From NCBI GenBank assembly GCA_973895155.1, contig OZ316892.1:1364001-1428000 (forward strand): a stretch of DNA of 64,000 nt, read 5' to 3'. Below the pieces are notes generated by a model. It worked only from the letters and a program-made list of their open reading frames with translations, did not search any database and was not told where the DNA came from. Source of the stretch: Marsupella aquatica. Its lineage: Eukaryota > Marchantiophyta. Shown here in pieces: positions 1 through 9,276 of this stretch; within the stretch, counting starts at the first letter, position 1; every line of letters starts with the position of its first letter. The position numbers and the translations under genes were made by a program.

Positions 1-215
1 CTCAAGAGTTCCGGGTCCCGGAGAAGGGTTCTCCAAAGGACACATACTCGCTGAAGACGTAGCTTGTCCATCCATGGGAGACGCTTCAGGATGGCCATCT
101 GCAGCTCCTCAGGGTAGTTGCTCCATGGACTATTATCCTCGATGTTTACCAGCTGCTGCTCCACCTCCTGCCCCGCTTGCTGCAGCATCCGTTCCTCCTC
201 ATCAATCTCCTCCAT
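1..215 (-). CDS. F-box protein, N-terminal part (runs off left edge)
   Basis: The minus strand reads from an ATG at 215 to the window edge, giving 71 codons; an in-frame TAG lies about 30 bases upstream, so this is the first possible Met. Residues 1-30 are Glu/Gln rich. Residues about 31-67 form an F-box: PEEL, then AILKRLPWMDKL, then LQRVCVLWRTLL. F-box proteins bind SKP1 and select substrates for SCF ubiquitin ligases. The substrate-binding C-terminus (LRR, kelch or other) lies outside the window, so the subfamily cannot be named. Motif spacing and the start codon make a real gene likely. Confidence 0.72.
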   Translation of the reverse strand, partial: MEEIDEEERMLQQAGQEVEQQLVNIEDNSPWSNYPEELQMAILKRLPWMDKLRLQRVCVLWRTLLRDPELL

Positions 216-234
216 CTGTCTTCTCTGATTCTCC

Positions 235-600
235 CCTCTCTCCTATCGTCTATTAACGCAAATTCTTGAATCAGTTACTAGTTGGCAGACGGGAGACAGT
301 AATGGGCCGATTGCACCACCTCCACTCGCTGCTGTTCCATCTCCTCTGTGTGTCTCCTTTTCTCTCGCCTCTCTCGTCCTGAAACACAAATCCTCGAGTC
401 AAGTACCAGTTGGCAGGGCTGTCACAAATAAGGCCAAGTCCCGTCTCTCTTCTCGTCTTTAAGCGAAAATCCTCAAATCAATTTTCAGATGGGAGGGCGG
501 GAGCGCCACAACAGGAAACCGACGATACCCTCCCTCCGTCATCTCTTGTAGAAACACAAATTCCTGAATCAATTATCAGTCCGTCAGGCGGGAAGCCACA
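235..600. repeat. four degenerate direct repeats upstream of the F-box ORF
   Basis: A motif of about 40 bases recurs at roughly 255-294, 381-417, 460-501 and 551-592. Each copy has the pattern AAnCnCAAATTCnTnAATCA followed by a T/A-rich step and a GG(C/G)GGGA-like end, and each is preceded by a pyrimidine run ending in CGTC. Spacing is about 80-125 bases. It lies in the presumed 5' untranslated or promoter region of the minus-strand F-box gene. No coding potential is convincing here. Confidence 0.5.
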
Positions 601-967
601 GTAGGAGCGCACCAGGCTTCCCCGAGCTAGAGACAGGGCTGATCAATCAAGAGGAGAGACCACCCAAATCTCGGCGAGGCCTTTCCGCACCCAGCGATGG
701 CACACTCTGTTCCTTCTGTTTGCTGCTGCTTGTCCTACTGGAGCTCCACCTCCGCCTAGTTTCTTCGTCCTCCACCGCTCCAACCTGCCCCGAACATTTA
801 CGCCGGACCTCTGCTTCTGCTCTGCTTCACTAAGATCGCGTTTATCTCGAAGTTTCAACCAGTCATCTTCACTCACAGCCTCCGTCTCTGACCCCTCCCT
901 CTCTTACCCTTTTCAATTTCTCCCCTTCCCTTTTCTCTTTGTGAGATGTGTCTTCAAAGGAAATGAG

Positions 968-1251
968 GAGGTTCCATGGGCCAGGGGCAGGGAGTACGAT
1001 CACTCCCTCTGACACCCCCTGGAACCCAAAAACAAAGTATGTCAAGGTGTACACAGTTTTGACTTAGGAGCCAATGAGAACGCCCTATATTGTTCCTATA
1101 CAGGGGATACCCTGAAATTTAACAGGGAGTGTGAGGAAAAATCATACTCCCTACTACACTAAATGTATACCCCTCAGTCCCCTGGAAAAACTGCAATTTT
1201 ATTGGTTTCAAAATCCTGAGAGTATCCCTACTCCCAGCCCCATGGAACCTC
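968..1251. mobile_element. foldback or MITE-like element
   Basis: The ends form an imperfect inverted repeat: GAGGTTCCATGGG at 968 and its complement CCCATGGAACCTC ending at 1251, extended inwards by a shared GGGAGTA/TACTCCC. Inner hairpins also occur, for example AGGGAGT/ACTCCCT around 989-1008 and again around 1124-1152. It is about 284 bp, AT-rich inside, with no ORF. This is the shape of a non-autonomous DNA transposon. No clear target duplication was found, so the family is not named. Confidence 0.5.
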
Positions 1252-1329
1252 GCTTTAGTAGAGTCTCCTCACCCTAATAGTGGATACTCCTTGGTTTATT
1301 GGGCTTCGTTGGTCTTCTTGGTGTCATTC

Positions 1330-1500
1330 CTTTTCCTTCCCTTTAATACCCTGTCTTTTGGCACTGTAATAGTGACAACATCTAATGTAGAGAACTCATT
1401 TTAGAGTGAGCCGCTGCTTTTCCTTCCCTTTAATATCCTGTCTTTTGGCATTGTAATAGTGACAACATCTAAATTAGGGAACTCGTTTTAGAGTGAGCCC
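1330..1500. repeat. 87-bp tandem duplication
   Basis: Two adjacent copies of a segment starting CTTTTCCTTCCC (1330 and 1417) and ending near TTTTAGAGTGAGCC are about 93 percent alike by eye. The difference pattern is scattered substitutions, so the duplication is not recent. Confidence 0.75.
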
Positions 1501-1690
1501 TAGTGATCCCACATGGAAGGGCAACCAGGGGTGAGGAGATGATCAGAACTCTCATCCACTACCCACAAGATCCATCCCACACACATATACGCTCCACACC
1601 CCTGTGTGGAAGGATTGAACCTGGGACCTTTTAGTCCCAGGCTAATCCCCTAGCTAGCTGACCTAAGTCAGTTGGTTCCCCTCTCCCTTT
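1500..1690 (-). mobile_element. possible tRNA-derived SINE head
   Basis: On the minus strand, GGTTCAATCC at 1621-1612 fits a Pol III B box and the upstream CAGCTAGCTAGGGG around 1650-1660 is a weak A box. The downstream part would run through the 87-bp duplication. There is no clear poly-A tail or target duplication, so this is only a suggestion. Confidence 0.25.
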
Positions 1691-1867
1691 TCAATCGGGA
1701 ATTGCTCCCCGTACTGCTATGGTGTTCAAAAATGTTGCTGGGAGATTTTTCCAAAAAAGTTGAGAGAGAAAAAACGTTTAACATGTGACAAGGAAAACCA
1801 AAATACCCCCACTGATTTTGTAGGATATTCTGACCTCTGATTCACATCCATTTGGGGGTGAGTGGAC

Positions 1868-2090
1868 AGTGGCTGGTCATCCAAATAGTAAAATCATCCA
1901 AGAATATGAACATGAAGCAACCAACTTCTACTAGAATACCAAACTTCCCCTTCTCATTCTCTTGAAAAAATTTTTTGGATCATATCAAATGGGTTTAAAG
2001 TCCAATTATGGAAAAATCACAAATTCAAAATGCTCAACTCAATATTAATCTCAAATCCGTTACTTTTTCCTCGGTAATCCAAATGGGGGT
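1868..2090 (+). repeat. dispersed repeat, copy 1
   Basis: This stretch matches 14697-14870 in the same orientation with substitutions and small indels (shared blocks include CATCCAAATAGTAAAATCAT). The two copies sit either side of the copia element. It ends just before the pseudogene fragment at 2121. Function unknown; an old dispersed repeat or duplicated host segment. Confidence 0.6.
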
Positions 2091-2120
2091 TCACTTGGTG
2101 AGCAATAAGGCACCATGGAT

Positions 2121-2403
2121 TCTGGGCCTGTGGCGACTAGCTACCTTTAACGATGGCAGATCAGAAGCATCCGGATGTAGATGCTGATGATTGCTCCCTC
2201 TACGGATGAATACCAACTTGTTTCTGTTTTCACAGATAGGGTTAATATATGTTCAGGATATGGTGATTTTTTTGAATTGTTTTGGGGTTTATCTGCTGAA
2301 CTGGTCCACATCAGGTTTGATTGCTGTGCATCCGAGCAATTGCATTGTCAATTTGTCTCACTTTTGAAATGTGCCCGTGCAGGTCTTGGATATCTTCTTT
2401 TGA
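2121..2403 (+). pseudogene. broken copy of the 101-codon gene at 16588-17070
   Basis: This segment is homologous to the 5' end, exon 1, intron and first bases of exon 2 of the minus-strand gene at 16588-17070, here on the plus strand. The ATG is at 2153 and exon 1 still reads MADQKHPDVDADDCSLYG. The intron's first base is changed: the working gene has GG/GTGAAT, this copy has GG/ATGAAT, destroying the donor. Homology stops at about 2403, shortly after the exon 2 acceptor, so most of exon 2 is absent. It cannot make the same protein. The long plus-strand ORF over 2181-2597 is a by-product of this fragment. Confidence 0.7.
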
Positions 2404-2670
2404 GGATCCACACACTTTTAGGTACTTTAAACATTTTTTTCCTCATTTATCTAGATACAATAGCCCTAAGTGCATTTTATTACCATTTGGGAAGGATGTT
2501 TAAAGTTGGGGCAACCCTATCAAGTTGTATTGAGCAACAATCGTGCACATTGCATAGAAATGACATTTTGCCTTTTAATTATTCCATTGTCCATTGATAG
2601 GGGTGTTTTAGGGTTTAGGCATGAGAAGCACTTGTATTAAGAGAATTAGCGAGTCCTTGTGGATGGCTTG
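2404..2670. other. unassigned AT-rich DNA
   Basis: This lies between the pseudogene fragment and the copia insertion. No gene, RNA or repeat structure was recognised. Confidence 0.5.
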
Positions 2671-2675
2671 AAACA

Positions 2676-3007
2676 TGTTAAGGATTGCTCTTAGTCTTGT
2701 GACTCATAGGTTACGGCACTTAGGCTAACCACAGTTAGGATCTTAGCTGAGGTTAGATTAGTCGTGTGTGACCTTGTATATACCAGGGCTAGTGTAAGCC
2801 GTTGGTGTGTGGTGCTTACTGATTGTAATAGAGCAACTTGAAGAAGAGGGAGAGGATGTGTGTTCGTCAACTCTTGAAGTAAAGCTTGAGTGTTCGTGTG
2901 GACGTAGCCTTGGAGAAGAGGTGAACCACGTAGAGATTGTGTCGACTACGTGTGCATGGAATGAGTCATGGTTGTATGGTCGTTGCGAATGACGTCTTAG
3001 TTCAACA
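2676..3007 (+). repeat. copia 5' LTR
   Basis: 332 bp, TG...CA ends. It differs from the 3' LTR at five sites by eye (near 2812, 2837, 2943, 2961 and 2979), all transitions, about 1.5 percent. A TATA-like TATATA lies near 2775. The preceding AAACA is the target-site duplication. Confidence 0.93.
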
Positions 3008-3009
3008 AT

Positions 3010-3021
3010 TGGTATCAGAGC
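3010..3021 (+). promoter_or_regulatory. copia primer-binding site (initiator Met-tRNA)
   Basis: TGGTATCAGAGC, two bases after the LTR, is complementary to the 3' end of plant initiator methionine tRNA, the usual primer for copia minus-strand synthesis. Confidence 0.93.
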
Positions 3022-3122
3022 AAGCCTGGGAGGTGACGTTGAGGTGATCAAATGTGACATGTTGGTGACGGTTTTCCAGCGGTTAGAGTTGGTGGATTTC
3101 ACGGAGTTCTGTCGCATGGAAC

Positions 3123-3222
3123 NNNNNNNNNNNNNNNNNNNNNNNNNNNNNNNNNNNNNNNNNNNNNNNNNNNNNNNNNNNNNNNNNNNNNNNNNNNNNN
3201 NNNNNNNNNNNNNNNNNNNNNN
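3123..3222. other. assembly gap of exactly 100 N
   Basis: One hundred N, a conventional scaffold gap of unknown size. Plant copia leader lies to its left and bacterial DNA to its right. Confidence 0.99.
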
Positions 3223-3360
3223 GCCGCATGCCATGCTTGACCAAAAATAAAACTGATGCAAAAGATATATTTTCTCATACTCATTTACAATTATGCATTT
3301 GAAGATAGTTACAAAATTTAAACCTATCTAATGGCAGAAGTAACTCGTGATTTACAACAT

Positions 3361-3400
3361 GAATTAAATAAAAAACCACATGAATGAATTCATGTGGTTT
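3361..3400 (-). terminator. Rho-independent terminator after the M36 gene
   Basis: A near-perfect hairpin, AAACCACATGAAT / ATTCATGTGGTTT (3373-3400), lies 27 bases past the stop codon. Read on the minus strand it is followed by a T-rich run (TTTTTTATTT). This is a normal bacterial terminator and argues that the block is functional bacterial sequence. Confidence 0.85.
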
Positions 3401-3426
3401 AAAATCAAATATAAATCTTTGCGATG

Positions 3427-6400
3427 TTACTCAACAACTATCTTATGCTTGCTGGTACTTCCATCGGGTTTAGTTATATTAAGATAATAAACTCCACGAG
3501 AAAGAACAGGTAAACTTAATTCCATATTTTCTCCAGATGTCCTATAACTTTTGATCCGATTTCCCAATGTACCCATCAACTCGATGGTAACTGCTTTATC
3601 ATTTCCCTGAATATATACCTGTATCCTGTCTTTTGCAGGATTAGGAAATATTGTTACGCCTTTCAGGTTGTTGAATATTACTGATCTTACATCCGAGTAG
3701 TCAATTGCTCCATTAACTGCCAGGTGGCTGATTCTATAAAGATTCATACCATCTGCCGGTGACGCATCGATGAAATTGTACGGCTGTAAATCTCCACTTC
3801 CATCCACACTTTGCAATGTGCCAATCGCCTTAAAGCTTACGCCATTATCGATGCTTCTTTCCACCTGGTAAGTACCCGTATTGGTGGTCACAGGTGTGTT
3901 CCAGCTAAGCAACGCTTCTGTGTTATGTTTTACAGCAATGAAATCACCGGATACATTCTTTCCTTTAATTTTTGTTACTACTGTTGAGGATCCACGCAAT
4001 TCATTTTTCCTGTCAATCAACTTGGCAGTATTCGTAATATTAGCAGATGCTGAAAGAACGATATCATCAATGATCCAGCCAGTACCACCATCAGGCGTTG
4101 CCAGGCTACCATCGCTCGTTGCATATCTAAAGCGAATCTTTACCTTTTCACCTGCAAAGGCACTGAGATCAATTGTTGTAGTGCCAAACAAGAAGCCGGA
4201 AAAAGCATTTCGGCCGTTGAGCACTGAATTACCGGTTATCGTTTCGTTGTACGTTACACCAGACATATAAGGCCCTAAATCCTGCCAGGTCTTTCCTCCA
4301 TTGCTGGTTATCTCAACTACACCTCCGTTATTAAAATCATCGCTGACGATTTCATGGAAAAAGCTAAACGTAGTTGTAATGCCAGGCACAAAGTATGACT
4401 GGGTGGTAGCCAGGTTTTCAGCATCTTTCACACTATCATCATTTGAATAATAAAAATAGATACCCAGGTTTAACGTGGACCACGCCAAATCTTTACCATT
4501 TTTCGCAACCCATACATTAGATATATCCAATGTGTTTACCGAATCGTTTATATAAGTTGTATCAGCAAAAGCGGTATTATTATTTACTTTCACTTTCAGC
4601 TTTAATGTAAGGCTGTCTCCACTGTTCATATCAATATTATCAAAAGTAACAGTTCTGGTAGATGAATTATACACACCATCACTGCTTACATAAGTAACAT
4701 TGCCTGGCAGAGAATCAGTTACTGAGTAATTTTGTTGCACATTGCCACCACACACCGCTTTTGCCCTTAAACCTATTGTGTAATCAAGATTACCGCCAGG
4801 AGCTGCTTTTTTATCGGCATGTTTGGTGATAAATACAGCACCAAGCCTGAAGTCTACAATTTCATCACCGGCAATATCGGAACTTCCTTCTGAGGCGCCT
4901 ACACCCATTCCCCTGCGTGCAAAAGCTTTCCATATAGCACAACTATATTTACCATTATACAACAAGGTATCTGCTTTTAATATTGCATCGCGACCATCTA
5001 TGAAGCCTGGACTACATGGTTGTAATTTTAATCCTTCCAATACTAACTTGTAAGCAACTGAATTTCCTCCTTCACCATTGGCATTGAAAATATCTTTGTT
5101 AATACCATCCATGTCTATAATATTCCATGTCATATCCCATAAAACAGTTGTCCATATTTCACCAATGTTATGCGGCTCACCACCACTGGTTGCAACATCA
5201 GCATACGTATGCGGATTGATGGTCATGTTTGTTGAATATGGATATTGCCTTATACCTCCGCCATTTGTTGGCTCATTCAACACATATGTACCAATAGTAG
5301 TAGGTTTTGCGCCATCGTTTTTACCAACTTTACTCCAGTTGGTAATAGTCATTAATGAAATATAATCACTCCAGCCCTCGCCCATTTGTTCTGTATTGAA
5401 AAGACAGGATACGTTGGATGGTCCGCCGGTTAACCTGGTTGAAATTCCATGCGTATATTCATGGCAAATAACACTGTTATCCAAATCGCCATCTGTTGCA
5501 GGTGCTGCAGTTAAGGTAACATTTACAGTAGTTCCGGAACTTAATACATTTTTAATAGAAGCTCCATCTTCAAGGCCGATAGATACCGCAGGAATAACCA
5601 CTGAAGAATCAAGGCCACCCATAAGTATAGGACCACCACCAGGCACATTATTTATTACGATGACAGCTATGGCACCATTACTTTGTGCATTTAATATTTT
5701 AGATGTAAAGGCGCAGGTACCCCTGCTAAGTAAAACAATTTTACCTTTTAACGCACTGGCATTGGCAGCCGCATCGCAGGCAAGATGAAGTGTATCAGCA
5801 GCATCATTGTAAAGAACAACATCACCTGTAACTGGACCAAGATTGGCCAATAAATTGTTAGGACTTAGTGCGCCTTCAACTGCTATTATATTTCCCGCAA
5901 TAGATGCCGGTGAATTAACTTTCATAACTTTTGATGGATCGCCATCCCACAAGAACATTTGCATTCTTGGATTCTTTCCATCTGGTGGTGTGCTGAAATT
6001 AGCATTGTCCAGGCCGCTTCCATCCTGTGCATCAGCATAAACAAAGTCATAACCTTTGCCACCTCTTCCTAAATTATTTTGTTGAAAGTTTCCGGCTACT
6101 TCATCAAAACCATACTGATAAGAAAGATCGTGCATTATATTATTCCAATAAAATAAATTGGTTATGGCAAAACCCTGGTTGATAGAATCTGTAGGTGCTT
6201 TACTAAAATCAGGATTGAAATCAAAGAAAAGGTCATGTTTATTGATAACACCAATCGCTCTCTTGCCTGAGCCATTATCACCATTGAGATCTTCCTGTGC
6301 CAACACATTATTACCGCGGGTAAATTTATATTGCTTTGATCCATCATCGTTCCAGATAAAGGGTACTGCACCGCTGCCGGTCGGTGATAATGTCCATGGA

Positions 6401-7251
6401 TCAGTAACTAAAGCCGGTGCACCGCCTGGGAAACTTGGCGCCTGTGCAGGAAAAGGTACTACGCGATAAGTAACTGATGTAAGGCCTTCCGGTAATTGCT
6501 TTTTGTAGTCTTCATTTTTTCTGAAAGAAATATCATGTAAAGCACTTTGCATTGTTAAAGGCGCTTCTTTTTTTGCTTTACCCCAAACATCAGGAACTGT
6601 ATAATTATCTTTCCTGATTACGTTGCCTTTTGTAGCATCTACCAAAACTCTCCAGCTATCAGAAGATTTTTTTGGTGAAATATTTACTTCCCATACCAGC
6701 TTTACTCTTTCAAAACTTTTTTGCGGAACCCAAAGTAAACGTGAGGTGACATTTTCTTTTGCTATGCCCATATCACCATGGTCAGTTAATTTGGAAAAAT
6801 CCTGGTTAGGTACAGTTTTCTGAGATGCAGCAGGCGTTGGGAGACGTAAATGTTGAGCCGCCGATTGTATTGCCTGTTCAACAGTTACAGGAGGCGTTAC
6901 CGCTTTTTTTTGCAAGGCCGCAGCAGACCCATTTATCAAACTAACGTTAATGCGGCTACCATTACCGGAAACAAGTTTGCCATTTTTAAAAGCAAGAACC
7001 TGGATCGCTTTATCTACATCAATACCCATGAAGGTTTGTTGCAGATACACCAGCGTAGCGCCAGAAGTTGCATCTTCATACGTGTCTGCAACTCTTGAAT
7101 CAGTAATGTTTTTTTCAGATAAGCCAATAGTAGTGGCGTTGTTTCTTACAAGTGTTGTGGCCTTCTGCAGATCCTGTGCTAGCAAGCCCTGGGAGAAGAA
7201 AGCTAATGTAAGAAATGCGATAATTTTTTTAGGGGTAATTTGTCTTTTCAT
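3427..7251 (-). CDS. secreted M36 (fungalysin-like) zinc metallopeptidase with T9SS tail
   Basis: The product, 1,274 residues, is a secreted endopeptidase of Bacteroidota type. Residues 1-25 are a signal peptide (MKRQ start, hydrophobic core, LLAQ cleavage region). A fungalysin-type propeptide covers roughly 35-230. The M36 catalytic domain follows, with HEYTH at about 597-601 and the third zinc ligand Glu in GEGWSD at about 625. A protease-associated (PA) domain is inserted before the active site (about 455-575). After the catalytic domain come a DUF11-like segment (about 800-900), a beta-sandwich region with DGGTGWIIDDI, and a C-terminal type IX sorting domain starting near VTIFPNPAKDRIQVY. 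The ORF is intact. ATG at 7251 begins the signal peptide and is the clear start. No intron is present. Confidence 0.93.
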   Translation of the reverse strand: MKRQITPKKIIAFLTLAFFSQGLLAQDLQKATTLVRNNATTIGLSEKNITDSRVADTYEDATSGATLVYLQQTFMGIDVDKAIQVLAFKNGKLVSGNGSRINVSLINGSAAALQKKAVTPPVTVEQAIQSAAQHLRLPTPAASQKTVPNQDFSKLTDHGDMGIAKENVTSRLLWVPQKSFERVKLVWEVNISPKKSSDSWRVLVDATKGNVIRKDNYTVPDVWGKAKKEAPLTMQSALHDISFRKNEDYKKQLPEGLTSVTYRVVPFPAQAPSFPGGAPALVTDPWTLSPTGSGAVPFIWNDDGSKQYKFTRGNNVLAQEDLNGDNGSGKRAIGVINKHDLFFDFNPDFSKAPTDSINQGFAITNLFYWNNIMHDLSYQYGFDEVAGNFQQNNLGRGGKGYDFVYADAQDGSGLDNANFSTPPDGKNPRMQMFLWDGDPSKVMKVNSPASIAGNIIAVEGALSPNNLLANLGPVTGDVVLYNDAADTLHLACDAAANASALKGKIVLLSRGTCAFTSKILNAQSNGAIAVIVINNVPGGGPILMGGLDSSVVIPAVSIGLEDGASIKNVLSSGTTVNVTLTAAPATDGDLDNSVICHEYTHGISTRLTGGPSNVSCLFNTEQMGEGWSDYISLMTITNWSKVGKNDGAKPTTIGTYVLNEPTNGGGIRQYPYSTNMTINPHTYADVATSGGEPHNIGEIWTTVLWDMTWNIIDMDGINKDIFNANGEGGNSVAYKLVLEGLKLQPCSPGFIDGRDAILKADTLLYNGKYSCAIWKAFARRGMGVGASEGSSDIAGDEIVDFRLGAVFITKHADKKAAPGGNLDYTIGLRAKAVCGGNVQQNYSVTDSLPGNVTYVSSDGVYNSSTRTVTFDNIDMNSGDSLTLKLKVKVNNNTAFADTTYINDSVNTLDISNVWVAKNGKDLAWSTLNLGIYFYYSNDDSVKDAENLATTQSYFVPGITTTFSFFHEIVSDDFNNGGVVEITSNGGKTWQDLGPYMSGVTYNETITGNSVLNGRNAFSGFLFGTTTIDLSAFAGEKVKIRFRYATSDGSLATPDGGTGWIIDDIVLSASANITNTAKLIDRKNELRGSSTVVTKIKGKNVSGDFIAVKHNTEALLSWNTPVTTNTGTYQVERSIDNGVSFKAIGTLQSVDGSGDLQPYNFIDASPADGMNLYRISHLAVNGAIDYSDVRSVIFNNLKGVTIFPNPAKDRIQVYIQGNDKAVTIELMGTLGNRIKSYRTSGENMELSLPVLSRGVYYLNITKPDGSTSKHKIVVE

Positions 7252-7414
7252 GCGTAATAATTTAGTTTTTATTTAACTCAAAAAAGCCTATATAAATGTA
7301 AGGTGATTATTATTAACTAAAATCATTACATCAAAAATAAATTGCAAATAAATTTTCGATTCTACCAAAGCAATGCAATTCGCTTATATTTTGAATGATA
7401 GAACTATAGATTTT

Positions 7415-8173
7415 CTATGGCTTTGCCGGCAATTTCGTTTTTATATAATCATTTTGTTCTTTTAAACCTGATGCGTCTTTTTTATCTGCAAGATTTTTTA
7501 ATTCATTATTAATAAAAGTATCTGTTCTACCACGAAATTGTTTGGGAATAGCTTCGCGAAATTTTATAATCATATCCACACCTTTTTCAACATTCGGCGT
7601 GTTCTTTACCCTGCCTAAAAAATTGGCGAAAGCAGGCAGCATATTAAATTTAGCACCATTCACAGGCATTTCATCAAACTTAGTCGCCAATGAATCAAAC
7701 TTATTTTCATCGGTATAGGCAAACAATGCATCTTTCAAAGCTCCTTTTGCAGGCTTTGTTATAAGCACCTTCGCTTGTGCTTCAGCCGCCGCATCATCAA
7801 TAGGAGCCAGAGCTTCCAATGCATTACCAGCAACGGTATATGAGGAATCAGAAACTGCTTTTATAAACAAAGCCTTGTAAGCAACATTTTTATACATGCC
7901 CAGCATTTTTATAGCCTGTGCTTTTACTGTTCTGCGGGTATCGTTTGTAGCAACTTTTACCAGCGATTTTTCTATAGCAGTTTTTACTGTATCATTATCC
8001 ATATTAAATTGGTCAAGCGCAAATGATCTTATGCGCCATGATTTATCACTCAGCGTTTTTTGTAAAAAATCTAAAGCCTTTGTATTGGTTTGTTCTTTCG
8101 AGGCAATAACTACTGCTTCTCTCCTGTCAACATAAAGGCCTGCATGATCGTATTGATAAATAAATTCTTCCAA
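7415..8173 (-). pseudogene. M1-family aminopeptidase, C-terminal 250 residues only
   Basis: The reading frame matches the C-terminal HEAT-like region of Bacteroidota M1 aminopeptidases (LYVDRREAVV, then WRIRSFALDQ and alpha-helical repeats). A complete enzyme has about 800 or more residues with GAMEN and HEXXH motifs; none of those is present. The frame stays open past the TTG at 8173 for a few codons (KLFHIT) and then runs into plant copia leader, so the gene is cut by the junction rather than starting there. It lies upstream of the M36 gene on the same strand with a 163-base gap. Confidence 0.8.
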
Positions 8174-8175
8174 AG

Positions 8176-8401
8176 TAATGTGAAAAAGTTTTTCGTCGGA
8201 ACTCGGTTTCGATTTCGGATTTCAGCGTTGGCTTGCTAGGTTGGTGGGCTAAGTGGCGGTGACAAGTTTCAAGTTTTTTGGAAAGTTGCGAAAAACGACA
8301 TTTTTTCGTGATTTGGATTTGAGTCAACGCAAAGGAAGGAAGGAAAAAGCATATAGGGAGCAGCACAGCAATAGCACGTGGAGAACGTTGGGAGGACAAC
8401 G
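8176..8401 (+). other. copia leader (3' portion)
   Basis: Sequence between the bacterial junction and the gag ATG at 8402. It is the expected untranslated leader; the 5' portion is at 3022-3122 on the other side of the gap. Confidence 0.6.
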
Positions 8402-9276
8402 ATGGCATCCAAGTTTGGAGGTGTCAAGTTTGAGGTGTAAAAATATGATGGGCGCACAGATTATTTGCTATGGGAGAAGCAGGTTAAGGGAATTCTTCGT
8501 GCTATGGGCCTAGATCATCTGTTATCGACTCGGGAGGAGTCTAGCAGTGAGGAGGAGATCCCGTTGAGGAAATGGAGGCAAGAGCAAGTGATTGTTGTGA
8601 ATGCGGTTATGCTGTATCTGAAGCCGCATATCATTAAGAAGCTGGACGATTACGAGGATTGCGTATCCTTATTCAAGGCCCTCAGAGAGAAGTACTACCA
8701 AGAGGATGCCTCAGATTGGTTGTACAAGAAGTCTCTCTTGATGAGCTTGAGACTAAAAGAAGGAGGCAAACTTCGAGATCACTTGGATGAATTTGACAGC
8801 CTAGCTGTAGATTTGTCAAATCTTGGCAAGGGAGTGGAAGATGAAGATAAGGCATTGCTTCTTCTCAGTTCCTTACCCCCATCGTATCAAGGTTTGAAGC
8901 AGGTTCTCTTGTATAGAGATCTCAAAACCATTTCATATGATGAGGTGGTAAGCTCTTTGTTGTCAGATGATGCACAGAAGAAATTGGGTCATGCCCAGAC
9001 ACCATCTTCATCTGGCAGTGCATTGAATGTGAACCGCAGGACAGATCCTTTTCACAAACGTACCCCTCACGGAATAGAGGCAAGGAGAAGGCTCGGTCTA
9101 AGTCTAGATCCAGGTCTAGAGAGAAATCTCTAGAAAGGAAACCAATTATATGTTGGAAATGTAACAAGCCTGGCCACATGAAACGAGACTGTCGAGTCAA
9201 ACAGACTCATCAACCATCAGCGAACGCAGCCACTGATGTTGATATGATTGACTTGCTTGATGATGAAATCTTGTGA
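8402..9276 (+). pseudogene. copia gag (nucleocapsid), broken
   Basis: ATG at 8402 begins MASKFGGVKFEV, then a TAA at 8438-8440 breaks the frame, after which KYDGRTDYLLWEKQVKGIL continues as a normal UBN2/copia gag. A shift near 9040-9065 moves the frame by one; the new frame gives a Ser/Arg-rich stretch and a CCHC zinc knuckle C-X2-C-X4-H-X4-C at 9151-9192. A TGA at 9274 follows. The protein would package element RNA; this copy cannot make it whole. Confidence 0.88.

Larger units (their letters stand above)
3223..8175 (-). other. Bacteroidota DNA block (contamination, chimera or transfer)
   Basis: Two intronless minus-strand ORFs with bacterial signal peptide, type IX secretion tail and a Rho-independent terminator fill this block. 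Its left edge is the N gap. Its right edge is a gapless junction at about 8175, where the M1 ORF stops being recognisable and copia leader begins. Base use is AT-rich and unlike the flanking plant genes. The gene content suggests a soil or plant-associated Bacteroidota (Chitinophaga-like is a guess). Confidence 0.85.

Noticed and set aside
2181-2597. 138-codon plus-strand ORF as a gene
   Set aside because: Most of it is the intron and flank of the pseudogene fragment; the homologous intact locus uses another frame and splicing.
3881-7276. Plus-strand ORFs across the M36 gene
   Set aside because: They are antisense shadows of the long minus-strand ORF.
3427-8173. Plant nuclear protease genes
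   Set aside because: The type IX secretion tail, bacterial signal peptide, terminator and lack of introns are bacterial; plants have no type IX secretion.
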